Below the pieces are notes generated by a model. The model saw only the letters and a list, made by a program, of their open reading frames with translations. It was not told the origin of the DNA and did no database searches. Of a DNA stretch of 64,000 bases, positions 55,673 through 64,000 are shown piece after piece. Source of the stretch: Roridomyces roridus (taxonomy: Eukaryota; Basidiomycota; Agaricomycetes; Agaricales; Mycenaceae). Position numbers and translations under genes: made by a program. The DNA is taken from contig JARKIF010000009.1 in assembly GCA_029378245.1 (NCBI GenBank), positions 1,116,001-1,180,000 on the forward strand. Reading direction: 5' to 3'. Each line of letters begins with the position of its first letter. Position 1 is the stretch's first letter.

Positions 55673-57261
55673 TTAAGAAACACCCCGAACCTCTTCATCC
55701 AAGCATTTTATCAAGCCATGGCGAGTTTCCCCCACAGACCACTCAGCATCACCCGCCTCGGGTTTGAAGAAGGGAACCACACAGGTTCTGCTAATGGCAA
55801 CAAATAGATCTCGCAGAATCCAAGACAGCCTCGGGCCGGTCAGTTCTATCGCAGGTTCTGATTCCAGTTTGAGAACACGAAGGGATCTAGTTGTTGGAAC
55901 CTCACCTGAATTTATCTCCAAGAGTTTCACCTGGAATCTCGGAGACGCAGTGGGTGAGTCTGTGACGAGGAAATCTATCCCAAAGAGCTCAAAGGCGTTC
56001 GGGATTGGCTGAGGGCATTTAGATGTTTGCGAGTTGGAATAGAGCAATAGTACCTGGAAATGGACCGGAGTTTCAACTGCCGCCTTGAAGGTTTCACCCA
56101 AAACTACGACCATCTGATCCATGATGGATTTCACGTCCTCGTTGGTGAACGGTGCTTTCGGACCAGAAAGAACGTGGCTGCCGACCAGCTCCTCCAATAA
56201 GCGGACACCTTCCTCCCCATGGTCCTTTTGAAGCGACGTATTGGTCAGATGCGGCGCGAGATCGACGGGTAGAGGGTCGCCGTCTTCATCTTCCTCGGCC
56301 GTGGGTTCACTGTAGGGTACAGGGGAAAAGAGCGCCAGGATCTTATTGAAGACGAAGACCTCGATTGCACCAGAAGCGACACAGTATGTTCTCAAATGGA
56401 ACTAAAGGATAATTAGAACGTATCAGGGTAAAACTGAGGCGGATGGACCTTGACTCCTTCTGAATCGCGGGTGGACACTGGGTCAACTAACAGGGGATTA
56501 GCCAGATATTCCTGGGATAGTTAGCTTGGCCCGGGCTGAGCTTAAATAGGTACCTGAATGACAAAGTGCCTCAGCTGAGACGTGACCACCGCCGTAGAAT
56601 CCTCTTCATCTTCAGAGTCTTGATCCTCAAAGTCTTGGAATATTTTCTCGAGAGCTTCCTTGGTGTTGAATAAACGGATTCCGTTGCCTCGGTCAGCCAT
56701 GCCGCTAACAGACGTGTGAGTTGCAGCTTGAATGAACCTAGCATCGAACGGACGGCTTCAATATCCACCACTTGCTCCCATCAAGCTCGTTGGCTAGCTC
56801 CCATAGTTCGTCGATCCAAAGCTCATCGAGCTCGTCAACGCAAGATATTTCCACCTCGAACGTCCTTGGAACCGCGTCTTTGAGCTTTTTCCGAGTCAGA
56901 GCCGATAATTGGGAGCGTCAAGGCGATGGACCTTGCAATCGGGATGCTTGATGATGTACGAATGAAGGCACCGCGACAAGAAATGTTTTCTTATGAGGGC
57001 CTCGAGTTGGGGTCAGATTTCTTTCAATTGACGTGTGTCTTCGAGGACCTTTCTGAAGGTGTAGCTCGAAGAAAGAACCGAGTCTCTCTGCGAATGGACC
57101 AATTCATGGTCGATGTCGTCGTAGGTTGACCAAAAGAGAGTTGGGCTGCCAGGAACGGGTGATTCCACGACGGAAGGCGGTGGATCGAGGGAGTCGAGTG
57201 CCGCAGCGACGAGGGAGTGTTGGAACGGCGCAGAAGGCCATGAACAGATGGCGGTGAACAT
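55673..57261 (-). CDS. Tubulin-tyrosine-ligase-like ATP-grasp protein
   Basis: Reads MFTAICSWPSAPFQHSLVAA, SPTLFWSTYDDIDHELVHSQ, VLSSSYTFRKALIRKHFLSR, HSYIIKHPDCKVHRLDAPNY, VDELDELWIDELWELANELD, WWILKPSGMADRGNGIRLFN, QLRHFVIQEYLANPLLVDPV, and RTYCVASGAIEVFVFNKILA. The K of WILKPS, the glycine-rich ADRGNGI and the VIQEYL strand are the ATP-grasp features of the TTL family. The C-terminal part HFQVLLLYSNSQ to PNAFELFGIDFLVTDS, FQVKLLEINSGEVP carries the metal-binding ExN. Yeast Pby1 has the same domain. Since fungal tubulin often lacks a Tyr cycle, the true substrate may differ. About 460 residues, several introns, frame intact. Confidence 0.86.
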
Positions 57262-57347
57262 CAGGCCGGCATCGGCATCTGATTTCCACGACGCGACAGG
57301 CGAATTTCACCTGCTCGCGTTGCGGCCGTCCCTTGCAATCTACTGTC

Positions 57348-58360
57348 ATGGGCAACTATGTCTTCTCGGTGCAGCCCACCTTCACGCAAGGCCTCATTCT
57401 CGGCCAGCTCTCCGTCTTCGTCCTGCTCTATCTCGTCCTCAAATACCTCTTCCTGGATTCCACCAAGCATCCTTTTGAATCCTCTTCATACCACGTCGAT
57501 CACGATCAAGCCAACGTCTCTCAGGTTGTCCCCAACCCAGACGAAGAGAAGTCAGAGTCTTCAGAATGGTTTAACATGCTGTTACACCAGGCATGTCTCC
57601 CGCAAAACGCGCATATACACGCTAACTTGCGTCGATCAGGTAGTAGAAGTATACCGCTCAAAACTTCGCGACGGCCTTGCCGGTCCAGAGGGCGACGAGG
57701 TCGCTCGTAAGCGCATAGAAGATTACGCGAATAAAATACGCCCTCCTGGGTTTCTGGTGAGTGCTATTCGTTTCCCAAGACGCCGTTGCCAACCCGAATA
57801 TTGCAGGACCACATCAATATCCACTCTGTCGATTTGGGTGTTTCGGCCCCAAAACTATCCAATGCCAGAATCAAACGCCAGAATTGCGCAGAGCCGCTCT
57901 CCGAGGTCGAGGTCGAGGTCAGCTACACTGACACAACCTCGATCGCGTTGTCTACCGCGTATCTGTTCAACTACCCCATGCCATCCTTTGCTCGCCTGCC
58001 TGTATCATTAACTATTTCTCTCTCCCTTTTCAAGTCTTCGGTAATTCTCTCTGTTTCCCTCGAGAACCAACATTGATGCTTCCTCTGCAGATTGTAATTA
58101 CGCCGCCCTCATCAACATCCTCGCCGCCCGAGGTCACACTAACCATCCAACCGGATTTCGCTCTTGATCTGACCACAAGCTCCCTTATGGGAAGTCGAGC
58201 CAAGCTTGCCGACGTGCCAAAACTGCACGAGCTCATCCAGCACCAGGTCCGCCGACTGCTAGCCACACGCCCTCCCTGGCGTGTGGTCTTGCCCGGCTTG
58301 GCCAACGCTGCGGAAGTGCAGCAGGTCATGAAGCAGGGTGTAAAAGAGGAGCCGCTATGA
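57348..58360 (+). CDS. MMM1: ERMES complex subunit MMM1 (SMP domain)
   Basis: ER-anchored lipid-transfer subunit of the ER-mitochondria tether. The start MGNYVFSVQPTFTQGLILGQ leads to one membrane segment LSVFVLLYLVLKYLFLD; the SMP domain begins at SEWFNMLLHQVVEVYRSKLR and continues GDEVARKRIEDYANKIRPPG, FLDHINIHSVDLGVSAPKLS, LSEVEVEVSYTDTTSIALST and LTIQPDFALDLTTSSLMGSR. The end reads IQHQVRRLLATRPPWRVVLP. The start was set at the ATG at 57348 (upstream in-frame codons are not ATG). Five exons; length about 285 fits. Head-to-head with the TTL-like gene (86 bp between starts). Confidence 0.95.
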
Positions 58361-58462
58361 TTTTCATGCGTGTACTATGGCCGTCAGGGCCGATATACCG
58401 ATGTTGTACTTTCAAGTTTCCATTTACAGTAATGATAATCACGTGACCATCGCACTTTCTTC

Positions 58463-59102
58463 ATGGCGTCGACCACCTCGAGTATCATCTTCGACGATAT
58501 TTTCACAATAAATGCCATCGACAAAGAGGGAAAGAAGTTCGACAGAGGTCTGCCTGCAGCCGCCTGTGTCGAGTCTCGCTGAACAGCCGCGGCAGTCTCG
58601 CGTCTTTACGCGCATTCGAAAAACTACGACATGGACCTCACTTTAGACTACAACATCGAACTCTTTCCTCTCACAACAGATGAGAGTTTTGCCCTGGCTC
58701 TCGCTTCCTCTCTGACACGAGGCGGGCCACAAGCAGGCGCCTCAGGAGCCGATGGTGCTGCCGACGATTCGGACGACAAGGACAGAGACGTGTGGAGACC
58801 AGATGGCAAAGGACGGCGGGGGCTGGAGGAAGACTACGAATATGTGATGTATGGAAAGGTCAGTCGTCCTCCATTCTACTTGGTTGTCGAAATACCATAT
58901 CTCTGCAGGTGTACAAATTCGACAGCGGGACGTCCGAAGTTGTGCAAGTACCTCCAATTCTACGCGCGTTTCTTTTCTTACGTGTTGTTGCAGAACTGCA
59001 TACGCGTCTTTTGGAGGGCTTTTGTTGTCTATCACTGGATCGTACCGACATCTGACGAGCATAGTCCTCGGAGACCCAGTCTACGTGCTAATGCGAAAAT
59101 AA
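58463..59102 (+). CDS. RPB8: RNA polymerases I, II and III subunit RPABC3 (RPB8)
   Basis: Shared subunit of all nuclear RNA polymerases. MASTTSSIIFDDIFTINAID, EGKKFDR|VSRLYAHSKNYD, MDLTLDYNIELFPLTTDESF, ALALASSLTRGG, DYEYVMYGKVYKFDSGTSEV, VTAYASFGGLLLSITGSYRH, LTSIVLGDPVYVLMRK. The OB-fold with an inserted disordered loop (DGAADDSDDKDRDVWRPD) is typical of fungal RPB8. A 49-nt intron gives FDRVSR; the intron at 58944-58993 requires a GC donor (T|GCAAGT). Total about 160 residues, complete. Tandem to MMM1 with about 100 bp between. Confidence 0.94.
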
Positions 59103-59139
59103 AAGTACACATTACTGAAGAATTATATTGTACAGTGCA

Positions 59140-60083
59140 TCAACCAGCTTTCATTACGCGCAACTTCTGGATTGCCTCGCCCATCTCGTCCGTGTTCTTG
59201 GCACTAAAGTTCCAGAATCGCCTCCCGTTTCCGCTCACTTTCACATCCACCTCCCCGTGCGTATCCGTCATGGGTGGTACCTCGGGTGGTAGGGAGATGT
59301 CCTGAAACCCGACCCCAAAGAACCGCGACAGTTTCGCCGCTCGCCTACGTCGGTCTTGGAAACTGCTACTCGACTCGGGGTCATCGTGCTCGGTGGAAAC
59401 GGGTGGTGGAGTTGAAGGGTTATCTTCCTCTCCTTCTGTCCCCAGCGTCGACGTCGAGTTGGCACGATCGCGGAGAGGCGGCGGGATTGCCAAATAAGAT
59501 AATGTCACTTCCTCTCCAAATACCTGCGAATAACGTGAGCTTGCGAGATTTGCAGGGACAGCAGATAGCGATCATTCACCTGCGCCATCTTCCTCGCTCG
59601 TTTGACATTAAGAGCCCGCTGTCGGTCCGACGTTCCTTCCCCGAAGTTTTGGATATATCGCTCGCGGAATTCGTCTGAGCGACGTTGCGGCTGTACCCAC
59701 AACGAGTTGCTTCGCCTGATAACCCCCGTGCTAGTGCCAGCGACACTGCGAGCGCTCAAATCGAGTGATTTGCGGTGTTTTGGGGATGCAGGTGGGATGT
59801 TCTCCCCGTCGGGCCTGATGACCTTGCTTGATGTTGGAGCTCCGCCCGTCAAGAGGCCGCGTCCCGAGCCCGACGTGCTAGGTCGCGTGTCGGTTTGGCT
59901 CTCTGTTTCTGCGATGGAGACGAGGGATTCGGTGGGGCATGGAGCGCTGTGGGGCATGCTGTTGTCGCTGGATTCAGACACCAATCGACTTGTGTCTGCC
60001 ATCATGAACAGGTTGCTCAGTTTCCTCGTCTTCTTCCTTGCAGAGGTCTTTTCCGAGGGCGACTGAGGAGGAGAATCTGGCAT
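59140..60083 (-). CDS. Hypothetical basidiomycete protein with a conserved C-terminal block
   Basis: Two exons joined by a 57-nt intron (KMAQ|VFGEEVTLSY). The start MPDSPPQSPSEKTSARKKTR is the first ATG (60083). N-terminal 150 residues are disordered, Ser-rich and basic (RKKTRKLSNLFMMADTSR). Conserved-looking parts: RRSDEFRERYIQNFGEGTSD, ALNVKRARKMAQVFGEE, and RRRRAAKLSRFFGVGFQDIS followed by WNFSAKNTDEMGEAIQKLRV. The RAAKLSRFFGVG word recurs in many fungal proteins I cannot name. About 295 residues. Function unknown. Its end is 38 bp from the RPB8 stop (convergent). Confidence 0.72.
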
Positions 60084-60485
60084 AGAAGAAAGCCAGCACG
60101 CGATCGACAAAGAGAGAGGCAAGTGCGCCTGAAACCTCCATGACGTGTGGAAATTTTAACGGTAAGCGAGAGCCATGACGACCAGTAGTTGTGATTCTGA
60201 ATGTGAGAATCCAATGAGAATCAACGGAGATCATGAAATGGGGTAGGTAAAGCCACCGACTGTCCGGAGCTGTCCGAAACGGGAGATTGTTTATAATGAA
60301 CAGCAACTTGAACTGTGCAAGGTCCGTGTCCGCAGAAATCAAGCAACAAAGTGTCCACCCAAGGTTGCTTGGAGTTCGGGTAGCGGTACCGGTGGAGAAA
60401 TGAAATTGGCGAAGCCGTAACACGACTCCAAACAAATGCGACAACGATCGAATTTCCTCCCATTTCTCGTTCTCTTTTCTTTCGG

Positions 60486-60667
60486 CTTACAGCTAACTGC
60501 AAAATTCTGGAGCGCTCCCAGAAATACTTCAATCGCAGTTTGACAGCTCTCCCGCAGCCCTCAGTGGTTGCGACTGTGGAGCGCAGACCTCATTAGGCAG
60601 CTCGACGTCATCCATTGCCTGCAAACTTTTTCTTTGAGCGCTCCAGAATTTCGCAGTTAGCTGTAAG
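60486..60667. mobile_element. MITE-like element with 32-bp terminal inverted repeats
   Basis: 60486-60517 and 60636-60667 are inverted copies of 32 bp with one mismatch (they begin CTTACAGCTAACTGC and end GGAGCGCTC). The element is 182 bp, has no coding capacity, and a partly self-complementary centre. No clear target-site duplication; the right flank is an AATAAG repeat. Confidence 0.6.
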
Positions 60668-60694
60668 AATAAGAATAAGAATGAGCGGTACACA

Positions 60695-60886
60695 CTGCGG
60701 GCAAAAGCCACCGCACTTCCAAAGAGAGTGCAGTCAAAGGACCTGTCTCTAAGCGCTAGCGATCTACAAGGTAACCCGTCTAAATATTTTTCCTTTGTTC
60801 TCCTTTGTTGAATTCACAGACGGGCTGCCTTCAAGAAAGGTCCTTTGACTGCACCTCCTTTGACGTGCGGTGGGTTTTGCCAGCAG
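60695..60886. repeat. Second long inverted repeat upstream of EPL1
   Basis: Arms at about 60695-60749 and 60831-60886 are imperfect inverted copies with a perfect 17-bp core (60728-60744 against 60838-60854, GTGCAGTCAAAGGACCT). Further matches flank the core (GGCAAAA, CCACCGCAC) and CCCGTCT/AGACGGG lies inside. About 190 bp in total; it could fold into a long hairpin in DNA or in the EPL1 leader transcript. Confidence 0.65.
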
Positions 60887-61086
60887 TGACAGCTGACGCG
60901 TCGAGTGAGCCAGAGAGAGAGAGAGAAGAAAGTAAAGTTGCAACCAAGAAACTCAATTCGGGCATTGGCCACGTGTTTCAAGTCACAAAGTCACAACCAC
61001 GAAAAATCGACCCGCTCACCGCAGCAAAGGAAACAGAATCTCGGAACTCCTCTCAGCCTCGTGGCCCGCCCGCCCCTCGTCCCGCC

Positions 61087-63491
61087 ATGGCCCCGAGAAT
61101 CCCGCCACCCAAGAAAAATCGGGCGAGATGTGGTGTCAAATACGCGCTCAGGATTATCAAGGGCGATCTGGTGGGCTCGGAAGCACCAGAGGACTACGAT
61201 GACGACCCAGAGGAGAGCCAGTCGCTCATGGTTGCCGATGTGGACATTCACGAGGGTCGGGTGAGTACAGATCGTGCGCCCACAGCGCCTACGCCGAGTG
61301 GCGGCGTGTCCCGCGGTTTGCTGACAAAGCTTCTTTTTAAGGAGCACCACCTCGTCGACGCGCTTTCTGCTAACCTAACGATTCCGACACCCAAGACGTT
61401 CACGAATACCGTCTCGAATTATCAAGAGCTCTATCCTGCCAATAAATGGAAGGACCCAGTCTCGTATCTGCAGACGACGCGCACCGTCGAAGAATCTTGT
61501 ACCAATGGGCTGCTTGATCACCAATACACGTACTACATCGACGAGATCGACGCGCAGTGGCTCGATAAAAATAACCAAGATGCTCGTGGCGAGGGTACCA
61601 GTGCGCAGGGAGCAAATACAAAGTACAAGCAAGCCGAGATGGGCGTTCCTTTTTCTATCTCTCAAGATGAATTCGAGCTTGTAATGGGTCTGTTTGAAAT
61701 GTTCACCGACCAGCAGCAGGTAGTCGCTTGTATTTGTTACACTGCACTGCAGCTCAATGTTCCTCTGTCAGGTCGCAGAGGACTTTGCGTCCTACGAATG
61801 TTTCTTTTCGGGACCCTTGTCCCCAAATATGTTTTCGTTTCCTGCACTCCCGCTTGGATACCCGCGCCCGCCCTGCTCCTTCGGATTGCACGAACAGTGT
61901 TTTCGCATTGGAAGTATAGACGCTCCCTCGTGCAGGGACGATTACAGCCCGGACTCAACGTAGGTTCTCTGCGGGTGCATGTGCGAGTTACTGACAACAT
62001 GGCTAGCATGATGAGAGTGACTTTCTCAATGAATCTTATGTTTGTTTCCGAAGGCGGGACAACAAGCCGGTCCGGAAAACGCGTGCTGGCCAACTTGTCA
62101 ACCATGCCGAAAAACTCGCTCAACTCGACTTGAATTTATCCCAGGCCCTTGACATTGCCAAGGCATTGCTCAACAGAGAGACCCTCAAGGAGTCCTTCGC
62201 GGCGCAATCTCAGAGTGTCTGGAACGTTCGAAAGTCTCTGGTCGACTTGATAAGCACGTCCCCCAGCTTGCACAATAAAGCAGACGAGTCGATTTTGATC
62301 GAAAAACCCAAGAAGAAAAGGACGACCAAACCTTCGTACGTCTACAATGGTCATGGCTGTATTTTTCTAATCAGACGTTCTGCAGATTACCCAAGGTCAA
62401 GGTGGTACTTCCTAGCACGCCAGGGTTTTCAGCTGCAGCGCGGTGCGCAGAGGTACAGCAAGAAATCATACGCAGCGTGCACGAAGAGTCCTTGAAGCAT
62501 CAACACCACGTAGATGCAGTTGATGTAAATACTACCTCTTTATAATTTTTATTTTACTCATGTCGTTTCTAGGACCCGTATCAAGCGCCTTTCGTTCCAC
62601 GAGCCGAAAAGCATTGGTTTCCCTTGCGACCCGAGGACGAAAAGCGTGTGCGGGACGGGGGCTCTCCCTGCTCTCCGTCTGCGATATGGGCGCGGGGGCC
62701 GACGGTTTCTTGATCGGCGGAGCGGTTTCAATACCCCTCTGCCGCTACTTCGCGAGCAGTCTGACGATGAGGAGGAGGAGGATATGATCAGGCGTTTGGA
62801 GTCCCGGTGGCGCTTTGACGCGGATGATTCTCCACCCTTGGAGCAGCCTCGAGAGTTGGTGGATGAATATGATACCAAGTCAGTTGAACCCCAAAAGAGA
62901 ATTCTTGTTGAGCTGATGGCCCATAGATTCCTGGTCGCACGTTTGACGGGCAACACGAACAAGGAGGCTTTGCTCATAACGGATGCGGCCATAGTTTTGC
63001 CACCCGGAAGTGACGGCCGCGAGCGGACGGTGCTTCCATTCCTCTTGAACGCTGCATCTGTGGCAGACACCTTGGGCAAACAATGCATGCCATATATCAA
63101 GGAGAGGTGGGGACTAGACGTCCTGATACCACCCACCAGCTCCCATCAACGGCCTCTTCCGTATTCACGACCTACTGCTGCTCAGCCGATACCGCGTTCC
63201 CCGAGTGTTTCCACCCCGGCGCCTCGAATGCAGGAGAACATCCCCGTACCCAGCTCCCACACCAGCGTACCACGCCCATCCCCGCGCAGCTACATCACGA
63301 ACCCAGCTTTGCCACGAAACCCAAATCCGATCGGCATGGCACCCCCGAGAGATGCCGACAAGCCGGCAGGCGCTCTCGTTCGTTCCCCATCACACCCTTT
63401 GCAGAATAACGGTGTGCGCACAGCGATCCCTGCTCATGTGGCATCCGCAAGCCGTGTAACGCGGCCGTCACCTTTAGCGGTTGAGTCGTGA
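61087..63491 (+). CDS. EPL1: Enhancer of polycomb-like protein EPL1 (two frame breaks)
   Basis: Scaffold of the NuA4 and Piccolo histone acetyltransferase. Starts MAPRIPPPKKNRARCGVKYA, LRIIKGDLVGSE; then EHHLVDALSANLTIPTPKTF, VSNYQELYPANKWKDPVSYL, QTTRTVEESCTNGLLDHQYT, ISQDEFELVMGLFEMFTDQQ, and FASYECFFSGPLSPNMFSF. A shift near 61849-61851 (three C, four expected) leads into AWIPAPALLLRIARTVFSHW and KYRR. Later DESDFLNESYVCFRRRDNKP and HWFPLRPEDEKRVRDGG precede a second shift at 62657-62661 (five G, six expected) into PALRLRYGRGGRRFLDRRSG. The C-terminal end is Pro/Ser-rich. Upstream DNA carries two hairpin repeats. Family members are continuous at both places, so base errors are likely. Confidence 0.9.
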
Positions 63492-63599
63492 CGGTAGACG
63501 TTAGCTTATTTGCACTGTTGCTTTGACTGTTTCTACAATCCAATCTAATAAGTACATCGAATAAAGATAAGGAAATTATGTCGGTGTGTAAGTATATCG

Positions 63600-64000
63600 T
63601 CATGTATTAATGTTCTCCAATTTTAACGATCGTGGGGTAGTGAACCGGGTTGTGGATAGTCGAATGTCAGATGGTACACGAACGAGGGAAACCCGTTGTG
63701 CGCAACGGGTTTGGTCCCATTCTTCAGCAGGCTCTGGATTCTCCAAGGCAGTAAAGAACCGCTCATGAGACGTAGAACTGCTGGACCCGGGATTCAAACT
63801 CGGCGAGGAATCGGGAATAGGTAATGACTGTGTGGAAGTGCTGCTGCTCGGCGAGGACGATGTGTCTACGCGTATAGACGCGCTCAAGAAGTCGGATGAA
63901 ATGGTGTCCTCGGAGAACTCGAGTGCCGAGTGGAAGGAGTCGCATGTCGAGTCAGGCCGATGAGAGGATGAAGATCGTTTGTTCCCTGGACTACGCTGAG
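63600..64000 (-). CDS. 3' part of a gene cut by the window edge, Ser-rich
   Basis: An open frame from the window end reads RSPGNKRSSSSHRPDSTCDS, FHSALEFSEDTISSDFLSAS, IRVDTSSSPSSSTSTQSLPI, SHERFFTALENPEPAEEWDQ and ends RSLKLENINT (stop 63600-63602). No start codon inside the window, so this is a C-terminal fragment. Ser-rich with some ordered-looking text. Not recognised. Confidence 0.5.
   Translation of the reverse strand, partial: QRSPGNKRSSSSHRPDSTCDSFHSALEFSEDTISSDFLSASIRVDTSSSPSSSTSTQSLPIPDSSPSLNPGSSSSTSHERFFTALENPEPAEEWDQTRCAQRVSLVRVPSDIRLSTTRFTTPRSLKLENINT

Noticed and set aside
1..64000. tRNA, rRNA, CRISPR or bacterial-style operon
   Set aside because: B-box-like words were scanned by eye and none sits in a plausible cloverleaf; spliceosomal introns show eukaryotic DNA.

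Overview
The window is nuclear DNA of a filamentous basidiomycete. Nearly all genes carry several short introns of about 45-65 nt, intergenic gaps are tiny, and the proteins look like Agaricomycete orthologues. The overall style (RSR1, CK2 alpha and PXMP4-like sequences, many lineage-only disordered proteins) suggests Rhizoctonia/Cantharellales, but that genus call is inference. There are no rRNA or tRNA genes, no CRISPR, no operons and no obvious secondary-metabolite cluster. It is a housekeeping stretch with about 38 genes on both strands.

Layout. 0.1-8.9 kb: SET-domain protein, CK2 alpha kinase, an unresolved hypothetical gene that carries a small inverted copy of the CK2 3' end, a secreted GH18 chitinase with a chitin-binding tail, a DnaQ-fold 3'-5' exonuclease, a low-complexity protein and a RING protein. 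8.9-18.1 kb: one-TM orphan, TRAX, HIT protein, Yippee, a small orphan, the RSR1 GTPase, a BTB-type protein and a PXMP4-like peroxisomal membrane protein. 18.2-31.4 kb: a long chromodomain protein head-to-head with MTC1, complex I 30 kDa subunit head-to-head with SPF27, and a very long disordered orphan. 31.6-45.8 kb: succinyl-CoA ligase beta, a DinB-like protein, an RPD3-type deacetylase, RAD14/XPA, acyl-CoA thioesterase, RPS27, a BTG/Tob protein, a small orphan, biotin synthase and a coiled-coil protein. 45.9-64 kb: BLM10/PA200 (8 kb), a CDK11-like kinase, a tubulin-tyrosine-ligase-like protein, MMM1, RPB8, an orphan, two hairpin repeats, EPL1 and the 3' end of another gene.

Functional themes. 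Chromatin and transcription are well represented (SET, chromodomain, RPD3, EPL1, RPB8), as are mitochondrial/ER/peroxisomal functions (NDUFS3, LSC2, BIO2, MMM1, PXMP4). The genes do not form one pathway; clustering looks like ordinary compact-genome packing with shared short promoters.

The most interesting signals are in gene structure. RSR1 appears to need a 2-nt microexon. A TRAX intron consists largely of a diverged tandem copy of the preceding exon. The chromodomain gene has a tandemly duplicated exon-plus-intron. The CK2 3' end has been copied inverted 2.3 kb away. Two adjacent long inverted repeats (MITE-like) sit upstream of EPL1. Several conserved genes (RPD3, RAD14, thioesterase, RPS27, EPL1) show single-base frame breaks, most simply explained as uncorrected sequence errors in a draft assembly.
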